64,000 bases of DNA from Diphasiastrum complanatum (Eukaryota > Streptophyta > Lycopodiopsida > Lycopodiales > Lycopodiaceae). Within the stretch, counting starts at the first letter, position 1; the number at the start of each line of letters is the position of its first letter. The notes under the pieces were generated by a model. It was not told the origin of the DNA, did not search any database, and saw only the letters and a list, made by a program, of their open reading frames with translations. The stretch is taken from the NCBI GenBank assembly GCA_029204225.1, contig CM055094.1:70765268-70829267 (forward strand), given 5' to 3'. This document shows, one piece after another, positions 39,706 to 50,640 of this stretch. The translations under genes and the position numbers were made by a program.

Positions 39706-41240
39706 CAGTAACCAATATCCAGTAACCCTCCAATATATCAGGGAGGATGGCCTCAACCTATATATCCAAAGCGCTAACAGAGGCCTCCACGAAGGTGCGG
39801 GAGCTTCAATTTGAAGCATCCCAACGGCTGGCTCCCCTCCAGGCGCAACTAAAAATTTATGAAGCAGTAAAAAAATCTGCCTGGGGGTGAAAGTGAAAGC
39901 CTTACAAAGTGAAAAACTCATCTCGCTAGCTCAACTTGCACCAGACTCAAGGCCACTCTCTCAAGCATAGATGAATCTCTCCAGGCGTCAGGTACAGGTA
40001 TATAGCCAAATATTAAACAGCTACCAGACAGAGGTCGACAAGTACCAGACAAGTGCAACTCAAGAGCTTGCTTAGGCCAAACAAGCCCTCAAGGCTTGCC
40101 AATAGTATATGGAGAAGAAGACCCAACTCACCCCAGTGGTGATGCCACCGCCACCTATTTTTAATGCTGCATAGATAATCATGAGACAGGACCAAGGCCA
40201 ACAAGCAGCAGGGGGGTTCAGTCAAGATCAAGGGTCCGAAGGCCAAGACCAAGGCCCAACTGATACGGGTGCTGAGACGCGAGACCAACGCCAAGACGCA
40301 GGTCCAAGCCAAAGCCAAGAGGAAGGACAGGCCTCATTATCAAGAGGTTCGCGCACCATATCTACCACCCAGGCCTTCCAAAGACCTAAGTCTGTGGAGG
40401 AGAAAACAAACAAATTTCTAGCTAAGTATCCCCACGAGTAATCCAAAGGCGGCTGGCAGATATCATTTTCAGCTTAGACAATAAAGGCCAACGTGCTGCA
40501 AGCACTACCCACCCTCCAACCACAACCAGAGTGGCGAAAACAGCTCTTTGAAAGAGACCCAACGGCCATCAGGGCCTATGTGACAAGTCGGTGAACGCGC
40601 ACTTCCTGTCATGCACACGACAATCCAAATGGGCGGAATGCGGCACCCCTCTAGACAAGCTCACAATTCAAAGTTTCAATTGGCCACGAATTCCATCATA
40701 GCATGGTTGGGATACAAATGTAGATGCCCAAAGGGTTCTCACCATATTTGCCAATAGATATTTCAACTGCTCAGATCCAACAGTCCGCGCGGTAGCCACT
40801 TATGCCCGGGACTTAGAACATTTAATGGAAATTGAAACCAAATGGGACAATTTTCTCCCCCCCATATTCTTTGATCCTAAAAAGGCGCTCGTCTCCGACA
40901 AAGTCGAAGATCAACTGCCAGTCCTTCAAGTCTATTGCTGAGCTGCATTCTTTGGTGATCCCTGGATGCGCAGATTCCAAGCGTGGGTCGACCAAGACTG
41001 GTTGACAGTCGTCCACAAGTCCCTTCAAACGCCCAAGGACTTGAAGAAACTGGACCGCATCAATTTCATGGAAGACGTCACGGGCTACCTGATCCACCAG
41101 AGATGGGCCAAGAAGACTCTTTACTGAACCGGCAGAGTGCCAAGGGATTGGCACTACTTCAGGTCGTGGAACCTGTTGGTGGTATTCCTGATGAATTGTA
41201 TATAAATGAAATCGACCAATAAAATGTGTTGCGAGGGCAT
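39706..41240 (+). pseudogene. unrecognised decayed coding stretch, coiled-coil then globular
   Basis: More GC-rich than its surroundings and protein-like on the plus strand, in several frames. A coiled-coil part starts at an ATG near 39747 (MASTYISKALTEASTKVREL, QRLAPLQAQLKIYEAV), with several TAG/TGA stops. A Gln/Asp/Ser-rich part follows at 40181-40440. A folded-looking part at 40708-41130 reads VDAQRVLTIFANRYFNCSDP, YARDLEHLMEIETKWDNFLP and LKKLDRINFMEDVTGYLIHQ. I do not recognise it. A gag-like protein of another retroelement is one option. Position between copia F and an LTR-like region fits that. Confidence 0.4.
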
Positions 41241-41279
41241 GGCATCCTACGCATATAAGCCCATGGCTCAATGAGCACA

Positions 41280-41915
41280 CAAGCTTAAGTTGTAAATAAA
41301 ATAAAATAGACTTGGGCCTTTGTAATTAAAATAAAACTGCTCAAAGTCAATTTCAAACTTAGAGTTTACTTTTTTCAGAGTTGGGTCCAATTTTGGACTC
41401 ACATGAATCTTGTGATTTCCAATGTACTTTTTGTGGACCCTTGGATCAAGTGGGGTCCAAGATGAATGGATAGGATCATGGTAAATATTAGCCAATAGGA
41501 TTGCGGGACAAGGGCCTTTCCCATTTTATAAAAAAACACCATTTGTACTCTATTTCCATGCTTAGTGAGGAGGAGGAAACTCTACCACTTTTTGGAGAGA
41601 AGCATCCTCATTTGCTATTCACTACTTGCTAATGCTTTTGATTGTGTTTTCTATTTCTATCTGTTTTCATGCTATTGATTGTCTTAGTTAATGTTTCTCC
41701 AATAGCAAGCATAAGGAGCATTTGAGCTAACCTCCACTCTCACCCTCTATCTCTCTTTTTCTCTCTTCTCTTCTCTCAATCTCTTCTAATCTTTCCTTTC
41801 CTTTCACCTACAATCATGATGAAGGTAGTTTAGGGGAGTAGAGTTAGTGGAAGTAGTGTTAGTGGTGGTAGAGTTAGATAAAAAGTAGGAAACTAACTAA
41901 AAGTAGCATCTATGC
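41280..41915 (+). repeat. gypsy-type LTR-like segment
   Basis: CCAATAGGATTGCGGGACAA then CATTTTATAAAAAAACACC (TATA-like, near 41520) parallels CCAATAGGATTATGAGGCC and TTTATAAGAAGGTACC at 5998-6045, so this is a related LTR. TCTCTC-rich and GTAGTGTTAGTGG sequence follows. The left edge is uncertain. No gene. Confidence 0.45.
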
Positions 41916-42090
41916 ATAGTTAGGTGCCTATCCAGTGAACTAACCCTTGTTGACAGGCGGGAGGGCTACTACTACATCGGATCGAAGACCCTATATTGAA
42001 GTTTTCGATATCTTTCAAGTCAAGCAGCTCTATCTGACATGCATTAGGAATGGAGATAGAAATGTCATTTGGCATCAACTTGTTTGGTAA

Positions 42091-42108
42091 TCTCCGACAA
42101 CGGTGCCA
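42091..42108 (-). promoter_or_regulatory. primer binding site, tRNA-Asp-like, minus-strand gypsy
   Basis: Minus strand TGGCACCGTTGTCGGAGA, three changes from the tRNA-Asp-type plant gypsy site. It lies 12 bp inside the LTR end at 42121. The interior of that element (left of 42091) is short and contains no recognisable gag. Confidence 0.6.
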
Positions 42109-42120
42109 AAAATTGGTATA

Positions 42121-43116
42121 TGTCACAATATACCAACACGAAATTGTTATATTTATGCAGTATTTAGATCGTTCCACAAGGATATAGCTCTTAAAAGATG
42201 TTAAGTTGATATTTTATTGACTTATTTCGAATGAAATTGGTCTGAATGAGAAGCTGGTTGTCATCAGACATTTTGTAAGCAGCCAGTACACTTTTGGAAA
42301 AGGTGTGTAGAGAAATGAGTGCTAAACTACATTCTTCCATTATCAAACCGAATGTAAAGCATTTTGCAAATGAAATGTTATCAGAATAGCTCAAAGGAAT
42401 TACACTCTGACTGATTAAGTTGTCAGCAAGGATCTGTGATCTGTTCGATGCAGGTGCATACGAACAGGCAAAATGTTAAACCAATGTGTTCTAGGCAGAA
42501 GTCCTTAACAACTAAAGTCCAATTATGGTTAAAGAACTCAAGTGATTTGCAAATATGTTAGAAACGTTTATCTTTGTTACTAACATGAATATAGATCAAT
42601 AACTCAGTTCCTCAGTCATGGACTATCATTTCACAACATACATACTTTTCTATTAGCAATTGTGGAAAATTGCACCAAGAGTATGTTTACTCGAATGCTG
42701 AACACAAAGTATTCACACATTTGGGCAAAGCGATTTTAGGATACTTCTTTAAATCAACTTTACGAATACACAAGAAACGACTATAATAACCTTCAGCGCT
42801 CTATTCATTTCTCCAATCTCAAACATACAATAACTCTCTCTCTCTCTCTTTTGATAATGTGAGAATGAAGAGTGTCTAGTTTTATAATCTATGGAGCAAA
42901 CAAACACACCTCTAGGAATTCCTGGTGCGTCGCTTTATTTACAAATTCTAATTATCATATAAGTAACAAGTACAAATAAATTTTACAGTTGATGATTCAT
43001 TGTGACGATTCGAAATCAGTCACTTCGTATCCAAGTGTCGTTTCATTTCAGGAGGTCATGAATTCCTAAGTATAAATTGTCATTTTTTATTAAGTATACA
43101 AATATGTGATATCACA
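42121..43116 (-). repeat. gypsy 5' LTR inserted in Tnp2 (996 bp)
   Basis: Plus strand begins TGTCACAATATACC and ends ATGTGATATCACA, so minus-strand ends are TGTGATATC...GTGACA. ATTATAAAA near 42880 (minus) fits a TATA box. A CT run lies at 42836-42850. The flank at 43117 is Tnp2 coding cut at RPE. The other side of the insertion is not in place, so no target duplication can be confirmed. Confidence 0.6.
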
Positions 43117-44184
43117 CCTCAGGCCTTTCTCTTTGTCTTACGAAGCCTTTCAATGTTTTCATGAATTGTTCTAAGAAAAACATCCAACGACTATGAATAG
43201 TGCCTGAATTAAAAAAATAAATCAATGTTAGTGCGAGAACATGGGAATTACCACAATAACAATAGTCTAGCATGGACTAAGAATAGGTAATTGACGCAAG
43301 TATATGATGTACCTGCAATGCCCACCTCAACTACCAAATACACAATGAGATGCATTTCGAATGGTGAAAATGGATGTGGAAAAGTGCTTCTCAATCAAAC
43401 ACGCTGCCTCGATGGAGCTTTGTCTTGCCGTCTCAATGGATGCCAGCAGTATCTCTTTGGATAAAATGTATCTTCATAAGAAAGAGAAACAACAATGACA
43501 TACGCGTTAGTAAGATCATCATCTTGAATCACCCCAAGAAAAAATGATGTGAATCACATGCGCATTCACCGTACCTGACCAAACCACTGATTTTGTAGAT
43601 TGCACTCCTTAACTCCTCTATCAAAAACCCTCTCAACACCAAGGGAAGCACAAACTGCATGCACAAAAACAATCTGGTCATCAAGATACATATATGCGCA
43701 ATGAGATCATCGTGAAATCACAAGACATGCTATAAAATGTGATTGACAATGTTGAGATGGATGAAATGTCCTGATACATGCCACACCAACCTGTAAAATT
43801 TTATGCCAGTCATGAGACTTTAGTCCACTTAGCTTGTTGTCCCTTCTGAAGACACGCTTTAGGCATCGCATGTGTCATGAATTTGAAAGGAGCCTATTGC
43901 CCTCTTTACAATCATTTCTCCTCGAGAAGATCCATGGGGCCTTTGGTAGGACAATGAAAGTCCCCACCACAGTGTGGCCATAAATTAGCCATCTTTGCCA
44001 CTTCTTTTAAATCATCTCGTACGTCTTTTTTATCTTTCGACCTGGTCAAGTGCTCTCAAATCATGCTCCCGACATTCTTGAATATGTGCATCGGATCCAA
44101 AAGATGGTTTATCAACAATTCCCCCCAATATGGGAGTCCATGAAATATTGATAACCGACAGCCCTTTAAAAAGCGAAGGTGCCC
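43117..44184 (-). pseudogene. CACTA Tnp2 transposase, multi-exon fragment
   Basis: The best Tnp2 exon structure in the window (minus strand). Exon with PYWGELLINHLLDPMHIFKN near 44070-44135, where MH is kept; RDDLKEVAKMANLWP; a decayed middle; KLSGLKSHDWHKILQ ending at a CAG/GTTGGT donor near 43790. Next exon FVLPLVLRGFLIEELRSAIY with a GTACGG donor near 43575; then EAACLIEKHFSTSIF, MHLIVYLVVEVGIAG; then MFFLEQFMKTLKGFVRQRE cut by the gypsy LTR. Stops in the middle exon make it inactive. Confidence 0.8.
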
Positions 44185-45451
44185 TTAAAAAGCCGACACT
44201 ATCTTAGCTAAGCCAGGTACATATTGCACATTGCTTATATGCTTTATCTCCCCATTGGCTAACTTCACTGGTACCACTCCAACTCCTTTAATAGATAGCA
44301 ATTTGCCATCAGCTTGTCCAACTTCATCACCATTGTCAGTTTTTTTGAGTTCTGAAAACCACTCTTTCCTTGAAGTCATGTGCTTGGATGCACCACTATC
44401 AATGTACCAGGTATCCTTGGCTTCGTCACTTGTCATTAATGTTGTAATGAACAATTTTGAACTCACCTGTATCATCTTCATATTGATCATCATCGTATTG
44501 ATGTTGATCAGTGTAATTGTCTTCATAATAATAGTCATCAAATTGATGTTGATCAGCATAATTTCTTGCTTTCAATTTGTCTTTTCTTTGTTCCATCTCC
44601 TTCTGTTTCTTGAAGCATTCACGCTCCCAGTGACTAGGTTTGTTGCAGTACCTATAATTTCCAGGTTTATTTTGTCTTGAATAGCCGTGTCCTTGACCTC
44701 GGTCTTGATTTCAATTACCTCGATTCGGACTATCATTGACTTGCTCATGAAATTGTTTAAATGATCCTCGGCTTGAGTTTCCTCCTCTCGATTGATACTT
44801 TCCACGACCAAATCTTCCACCTCGTCCTCTAACTGCAAGAGCATGATCATAGCTCATGTTACGATGATTCAAGTTCTCTTGATGTTGCTCTTCTTGCAAA
44901 AGCAATCCACCTAGTTCTTCATAGGTTGGAAGATTTTCTCTTGTGGCTATACTCGTCACAAACATCTGATGTGACTCACTCAAACTATTCAATGTCAATT
45001 GCACGATCTCACGATCTTGTACTCGCTCTCCAATTGCTGCTAATTGATCACGGATTCTTTGATCTTCAATATGTGATCGGCAATAGTTGCACCATCATCC
45101 ATCTGCAATGTATGCAACTTTGTCTTTAGAAATAGTATTCGAGATGTATTTGTTGTTTATAACAATGGCTTCAATGTATCACGCGCTTCTTTTGGTCCTT
45201 CTGAATCTGAAATATAGGGAATAATTGCATCTCTAACTGATAAGTTGATGACATTTTGGGCTTTCCGTCTTCTCCTATCAAATGTCCGCTGATCTTCTTC
45301 AATCACTGGCCTTGTCTCTTCACCTGTCACGATCTCTCATAGCTCCTTTTCCATCAAAATGTTCTTCAGTTTGAATTTCCAAACTGCGTAGTTGCCGACA
45401 CCTTCCAATTTGCTTGACTCATTAAGGACACTCTCGCTTAGAGTTCCCATT
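44185..45451 (-). pseudogene. copia G gag and protease
   Basis: ATG at 45451: MGTLSESVLNESSKLEGVGN, AVWKFKLKNILMEKEL (UBN2 gag), stop, then ARDTLKPLL, LPTYEELGGLLLQEEQHQEN, an RGRGGRFGRG basic patch, a knuckle remnant (YCNKPSHWEREC, near 44620-44660), a repetitive Asp/Tyr/His linker, and DTWYIDSGASKHMTSRKEWF (protease). It ends at 44185 in a stop beside Tnp2; integrase and RT are missing. Several frame changes. Confidence 0.82.
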
Positions 45452-45520
45452 ATTGGATAGATGAGTCTGGATCACAAAATTGATTCACACCACAGAACTG
45501 TAAAGTTTTGGTTGTACACC

Positions 45521-45770
45521 TGATATCGGTATGACGCACGGGAGCACGACTGCTCAGGAGTCTCTTTATCTCTAGCGCGTCGCTCCGATATTGCTACTGA
45601 TATGTGATATCGGTATGACGCACGGATGTACGATTGCTCTTGGTTTTATTTACCTTTGGCGCTTCGATCCGATATTGGTACGGATATGCTATATCTATAT
45701 GACGAGCGGATGTACGACTGCTCAAGATTTTTCCTACCTCTGGCACGTCGATCCAATATTGGTATGGAAA
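45521..45770. repeat. three ~83-bp tandem repeats in copia G leader
   Basis: Units start at 45521, 45604 and about 45688, each beginning TGATATCGGTATGACGCACG or a close variant and ending in CGATCCGATATTGGTA. They lie between the copia G primer site and gag. The rest of the leader (45771-46073) shows no gene. Confidence 0.8.
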
Positions 45771-46073
45771 AGATTAAAAATAGAGAGAATATGAGAACTT
45801 TCAAAGAGAATATTCTAGATTCCCCACTTCGGCGTGGCGTCAACAGATTTTCAATCTGTTTGATGCTGCCCTGGCCTTTTTGATGCCTCCAGGACTGTGC
45901 TTTGGTTCCCCACTGATGATTCTGAGCTCCAACCCTACAAAATACACCAAAGAAGAATTTCTTCCAGTCGTTTTTGTCTCTCCAAGCTTTCACCTCCCGC
46001 GAAGGACTTTCTCACTTCGTTGTGGAGCTTGTGACAAGTTGTATCCACTGATCAGGCACTCAGGACTATTGCT

Positions 46074-46085
46074 GCTCTGATACCA
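46074..46085 (-). promoter_or_regulatory. primer binding site (tRNA-iMet) of copia G
   Basis: Minus strand TGGTATCAGAGC, directly beside TGTCGAGAATT at 46086. Confidence 0.9.
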
Positions 46086-46321
46086 TGTCGAGAATTAGAT
46101 ATGCAACATCAAGCATTCACCATAAGCAATCACCAAAAGAAGGCGGAAGAAGAACACGCACTGTCACTCTATCACACTACCACATACAGAATGTAAAATG
46201 TACAAATAAACCCTGAACCCTGATAGAGAGAGAAAACCTACGAGTAGACTGATAGACTAGCCTACGGCTATTGACAGCTGGTCACAACTGTCAACATTAA
46301 TGTGCGTCGTAAACAGTAACA
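46086..46321 (-). repeat. short 5' LTR of copia G
   Basis: Begins TGTCGAGAATTAG after the primer site. Its outer end is either CTGTCAACA (46296) or CAGTAACA (46321); copia H coding sequence follows at once. Either way the LTR is only about 210-235 bp. TTGACAG/CTGTCAA near 46270-46295 can form a hairpin. Confidence 0.6.
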
Positions 46322-47350
46322 ATGAAGTTTATCATTGATTTCTATCAAGAATGTTATGCAAATTGTGTCTTCGGTTGAGTTGTGGCACAAGAGATTGGGA
46401 CATCCAATTTAGATGCATACATTAATTGGTCAATTATAATCTAACCGGTCTACCTCTTTATTTTTTTACAATGTACAACACATGTTCACTTTTCTAGTAA
46501 AAGAGTGGTTTAAAACACATGTTTACTACAAAACAATATACAACACATTTGATACATTGATTATTAATGACAATAGTAGGCATACATGGATATAGTTACT
46601 TAAGAGCATGGAACAAGTGAAGGAGACATTCTTTAAGTTTAAATCTATGATGGAGAACCATATCAACATCAAGATCTAAATATTGAGATTAATCAATATG
46701 AGTAAATTTCTAAAGACTCTATCAAAATTTGTGAGAGCACATGGTATTCAAAGCCAAATTTCTTGCCCAAAGACTCCTAAACAAAATGAAATGGACAAGA
46801 GATAAAATAGAAGTTTTCAAGTGTTCTAAAGCTCCCACTTTAGGTGGATGAGACAATCAATTACACTTAACTTCGTTTCAAATAGGCCACCATTTGCTCC
46901 ACTTGATGGTAAGTTATCTTATGCAATTCTTTAAGGTAAATACCTCAAAGTGTTTTCATGCAAAAAGCTTGTTTGCCTTAAAACAAAAGAACACTTGTAT
47001 GGGCTCAATCAATCCCCAAGATATTTGAATGCTCGATTCAAAATTTCTAGCTTTGGCTTTAGTTCATTGTTAGTGAGCATAATGCATTTTCTTAACATCA
47101 CATTTATGATTGATGAATTTAATATCAAATTTTTATACTGTATGTTGATGACACTGTTCAAGAAAGATAGTCATGGATAAATTGTAAAGACGAAGCTAGC
47201 ACTTAGCCAAGTGTTTTGAAATAAAGCTTGATTTAAGAGATAGTAAGCGAGGTATAAGAGATAGAGAAGCAACCTCTAAAGACACTACTCTCTATAAAAG
47301 CTAATGAGCATGCTCATATAGTTAGCAACTAATGGATTCATGAATCATTT
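46322..47350 (+). pseudogene. copia H integrase and RT remnant
   Basis: Plus-strand pieces in order: VELWHKRLGHP (about 46373-46405); INDNSRHTWIYLLKSMEQ and KFKSMMENHINIKI (integrase core); VRAHGIQSQISCPKTPKQNE (third catalytic segment, where the usual Gly-Val after Asn is changed). Then a jump to RT: CLKTKEHLYGLNQSPRYLNA and, in a shifted frame, ILYVDDT (catalytic YVDD, near 47135-47160). Finally DTTLYKS-like sequence (47280-47300). Many stops; internal deletion between integrase and RT. Confidence 0.8.
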
Positions 47351-48720
47351 TTTAGAATTTACTTTTGGCCTTTAATTTGTTAGACAAAAGTTGCCTCAAT
47401 TAGTCACATCTATGTTAATTTAAAGGGCATTTTTTAGTGTAATACACCAAGATTTCTAGTATATGTAGCGAGCAATTAGTAATGCAACTCCTCATACTAT
47501 AGCTAATAATACTTGCGTTGCTCCTTTCGATCCCCAATTATTTGCATCTACACGATTCATAGAAAGATACTAAAATGATCTCAAAAGCTCCAAGAACAAA
47601 GGATTCCAGGCAAGCTATGATCATCATCCAAGTGACTATAGCCATAGTATGCACTTTCACATAAGAATTCAAACCCTTAGCACATAAGTGTGTATGGGAT
47701 CTAAACCACGACGAGTTTGAAGGATATGCCAAGCCTCAAATTCTGCTTCAGGGTAGAATAATAGTTCAGGTTGTTTGATCTACAATGCCCTCAGAAGTTA
47801 GTATTTCTTGTTGCAGTTATCCAAAGACAGAATAATAACTTTTGAGATTTCGGCACATAGAAAGGCATCTAGATTTGAAGCTAATTTCCGATAGATAGGA
47901 ATATGTATTATGTTGAAGCTCAACTGAATTAAGATATAATTCTACAAGAGAGAAGAAATTCAGAAAGGTATCGTTAAGTATATTTCAGAGAATTTGTCAT
48001 ATTAAATATCGAGTAGCTTTATGTGGGCATTGTAGATCAAGTAGCTCAATGTGGGATCGTCATGAAAATTTCACCTTCCATGCAGCCCTTAATTCCAAAA
48101 AAAAAAAGAAATTGGACAGCATGTTAATGCTCAAAAAGGTAATAAAATAGAATGTTATGAGCTCTGGAGACAGAAAATTAACTTCATAGTTATATTCCAG
48201 AACTCCCTGGTGTGACAATTCATCATATAGATAAATATATGCCTTGTACAAGCACAGAACTTATCCAGGTGAATGGAAAGAATCCCGCTCATTTTCTATA
48301 ATTGTATCAGTTTTGTACTGTACTAATCAATAGTATATCTAACTAATATATCCTGCGATTTAGGAGCGTCTTAAAAAACGAGATATGCCGATATAAACTA
48401 ATCTATAAATGGGTATTTATATGGTCCGGCCATAAATACCCATTTTCCGCTAGAGATATTTTCAGGATAGCTATATAAGAGATCCAACAGCCACCATCTT
48501 GGCTGGAAAAAGTCTGTTAACAGACTAGACTGGCTATCACTGAGTGGTAATCTGGTGTCTATGAACGGCCGCAGGGTTATTCAGCACTTTGTCCACGTAT
48601 TCTTTCCTATATCGCGATCCAGACAATGAGAGCAGCGTAAAAGAGCTTGCTGTTTTTCGTGGTAGTCGAGAAATTTATGAATGCTAAGATAATTTGTGAA
48701 TGTTATCCATGCTCAAGCTG
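47351..48720. other. no recognisable element; AT-rich
   Basis: 47351-48500 has no coding signal I trust and no repeat shared with the rest of the window. It is one of the few stretches here that may be unique host DNA. 48500-48720 has a short minus-strand frame (RKEYVDKVLNNPAAVHRHQ) that looks protein-like but is unidentified. Confidence 0.4.
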
Positions 48721-48730
48721 GCTTACTTAC

Positions 48731-48968
48731 CTTGCAGCACTTTCACTCTCCGCTCCATGCTGAGTCCTGTATTGAACGTCTATGTACAAGAAAAGTGCTT
48801 GTACCCAAGTATGCAGGCTTTGGAGTGTAACACTAGCACTGCAATCAACAAGATTCTGAAATCGTTATGATGGGAAAAAGTTTCATACATGGTTGCATTA
48901 CCTTGATGTAATTGTTCTCATCAATCGTAAATCTGTGAAACATTCCTGGAGGAAGAACAATGATTTCT
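48731..48968 (-). pseudogene. acireductone dioxygenase-like gene fragment
   Basis: On the minus strand 48968-48902 reads IIVLPPGMFHRFTIDENNY then IK, followed by AAG/GTAATG, a good splice donor. This matches the conserved cupin segment of acireductone dioxygenase (methionine salvage), including the metal-binding His of HRFT. A second flanked open segment at 48838-48731 (acceptor TTGCAG, donor GTAAGT; VTLQSLHTWVQALFLYIDVQ) follows but does not match the enzyme I know. The 5' side is cut at 48969 by gypsy leader sequence. It is either a captured fragment or a host gene broken by the element. Confidence 0.5.
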
Positions 48969-49655
48969 CAGGGGATCAGTTTTCATATTGTCATATTTTT
49001 GTCAAAAAAATCACTTTTTTGCAAAAATACCAGTATTACTCTTGATTCTTTGCCAGAACCTTCGCCGAGTTTTCATATTATTCTATTTAAAATAATTTAC
49101 TATTTCTAAGTTTGGCGAATATTCATCCTATTCAGATCATAGAAAATCTTTACTTTTACCCTTGTCAAACTACAAAAATTGTGCTTTTGTGTGTCCGAAA
49201 CCTTCGCCAGTTCTACCCTAGCTTTATCTTATCTCAGATTCCGAGTCTGAGAGTGTGTTAAAGGTTATTTCCATAGAATTTGTCAGAAAAATCTGATTAA
49301 AGAGTTTTTTTAAAAAATAGCACTATTGAATCTTCGCTGAGTGAATCTTCCCCTAGGGAACCTTCGTTAGTTCAATTTTTAGGTTCTGATTTTCCAGATC
49401 AATTCCTTGTCAAATTTTGAGTCAAATCTGATACAGTCTAATTTTGATTCTAATTTTTTTTTTATTTTTGAGAATTCACGATATAGGAATCTAATTCTTG
49501 TCAAGTGGAAGAGATCTAGCAGATCTGATCTGAGACAGTTTTGATTGAAAATCTAGATCCAATCTCATTGTCCACTTGATTTAATCTGTAAAGATGGCTG
49601 CCCCTGGAGGAGCTCCTCGAGAAGTCAATCCAATCATTATTAGAAACAATCCAAT
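48969..49655 (+). repeat. gypsy leader fragment with gag start
   Basis: Matches 9773-10430 and 29235-29905. Its left junction shares TTTCTCAG(G/A)GGATCAG with the flanking gene fragment, a microhomology of about 16 bases. It ends in ATGGCTGCCCCTGGAGGAGC (49595), the gag start, and is cut at about 49655 after PREVNPIII. Confidence 0.75.
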
Positions 49656-50010
49656 GAAACAATTGTTGATTTCCACATTGCAATTGTTGATTAGCAAATT
49701 GTAATTGCTTATTAAGACAAGATATGCTATGCATTTCAATATCATGCAACCTTTGACAATATCCAAGTAATCCGTTATTTTCTTCACATACAAATATGAG
49801 AAGATGAGTTACGGACTTAGAATTTGGACACAAATTTATACCTAGATCATTAGGATAAATTGATCCATCCACCCACAAATCTATATTCTTATGATTATTC
49901 ATTCTCAATTCTCTAACTATTTCAACAACATTCTCTACAACTTTCGAATTTTTCTTAATAATTGGAGTGCATTCCATAGGAAGTGCAACATGTAAATGGA
50001 GCATTGCCAT
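49656..50010 (-). pseudogene. second copy of the unrecognised coiled-coil gene, N-terminal exon
   Basis: Homologue of 8065-8425 with ATG at 50010 (MAMLHLHVALPMECTPIIKK), differing at a handful of positions. The Gln-rich coiled coil is cut at 49656 by gypsy gag sequence, so the rest of the gene is absent. Confidence 0.5.
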
Positions 50011-50140
50011 TGTTGCAAGCTACGATCCATATATACTTCAAACTACAACTAGTCAAATTGAATAGATCTAGCATATCTTACTTTTGTAATGTCTATGTTG
50101 CGCTGAAAAATCGTCCCACCTCATATTTCACTATAAGCAT

Positions 50141-50640
50141 ACAAAGATTTCAAAAGTGCTGCTACTCCCAGTTCAGTTTTTGTAATGAGCACACCAAGAT
50201 TTACAGTCTTAAAGCTCTAGCCTCGAATTTTGAAACGAGCATAAAGAGAAGTTATTATATCTCATGCTTAACTAACTAATGTTTGAAGTCAACCATACTA
50301 GTTAAACATCAAGCAAGGCTAAAAACTTGAAAAACGACGACCAAAAGTTATCGATTCGTATTATGTCTCTACATGACCTCTCTCTAAAGTGAAATTTTTT
50401 AAAGGGCCCATTTTGAGCCATATTTTTCCTAATGTAGTGATCTAACATGAAAGGGAGTGAAATATAATTGGACCCCTTCTTTTTCTCTTCTGAATTCTAT
50501 TGGTTGAGTGACATATGAGCCCTCAAACTTGATTGGGCCAAATTGATGAATATCTCTCTTTTGATTGGACCCTAACTCTGTTGGAGGGCTTGCGGATCCC
50601 AAGGCAACCCTAACTCTAGTTAAAAAGTGAGAGGGATTTG
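50141..50640. other. ~500-bp insertion relative to 8556-8566
   Basis: The homologous region near 8556 lacks this segment (ATAAGCATA then GGCACCCTG). It contains no coding signal, starts ACAAAGATTTCAAAAGTGC and ends GAGAGGGATTT. Target duplication and inverted repeats were not found, so it could equally be a deletion in the other copy. Confidence 0.45.

Noticed and set aside
40822-41280. 152-codon minus-strand frame
   Set aside because: The plus strand of the same interval reads as a more protein-like sequence; the minus frame has no recognisable motif and looks like its shadow.
50410-50440. TTTTTCCTAATGTAGTG as a CACTA 3' terminus
   Set aside because: It ends TAGTG, but has no matching CACTA start in range, no 3-bp duplication and no subterminal repeats.
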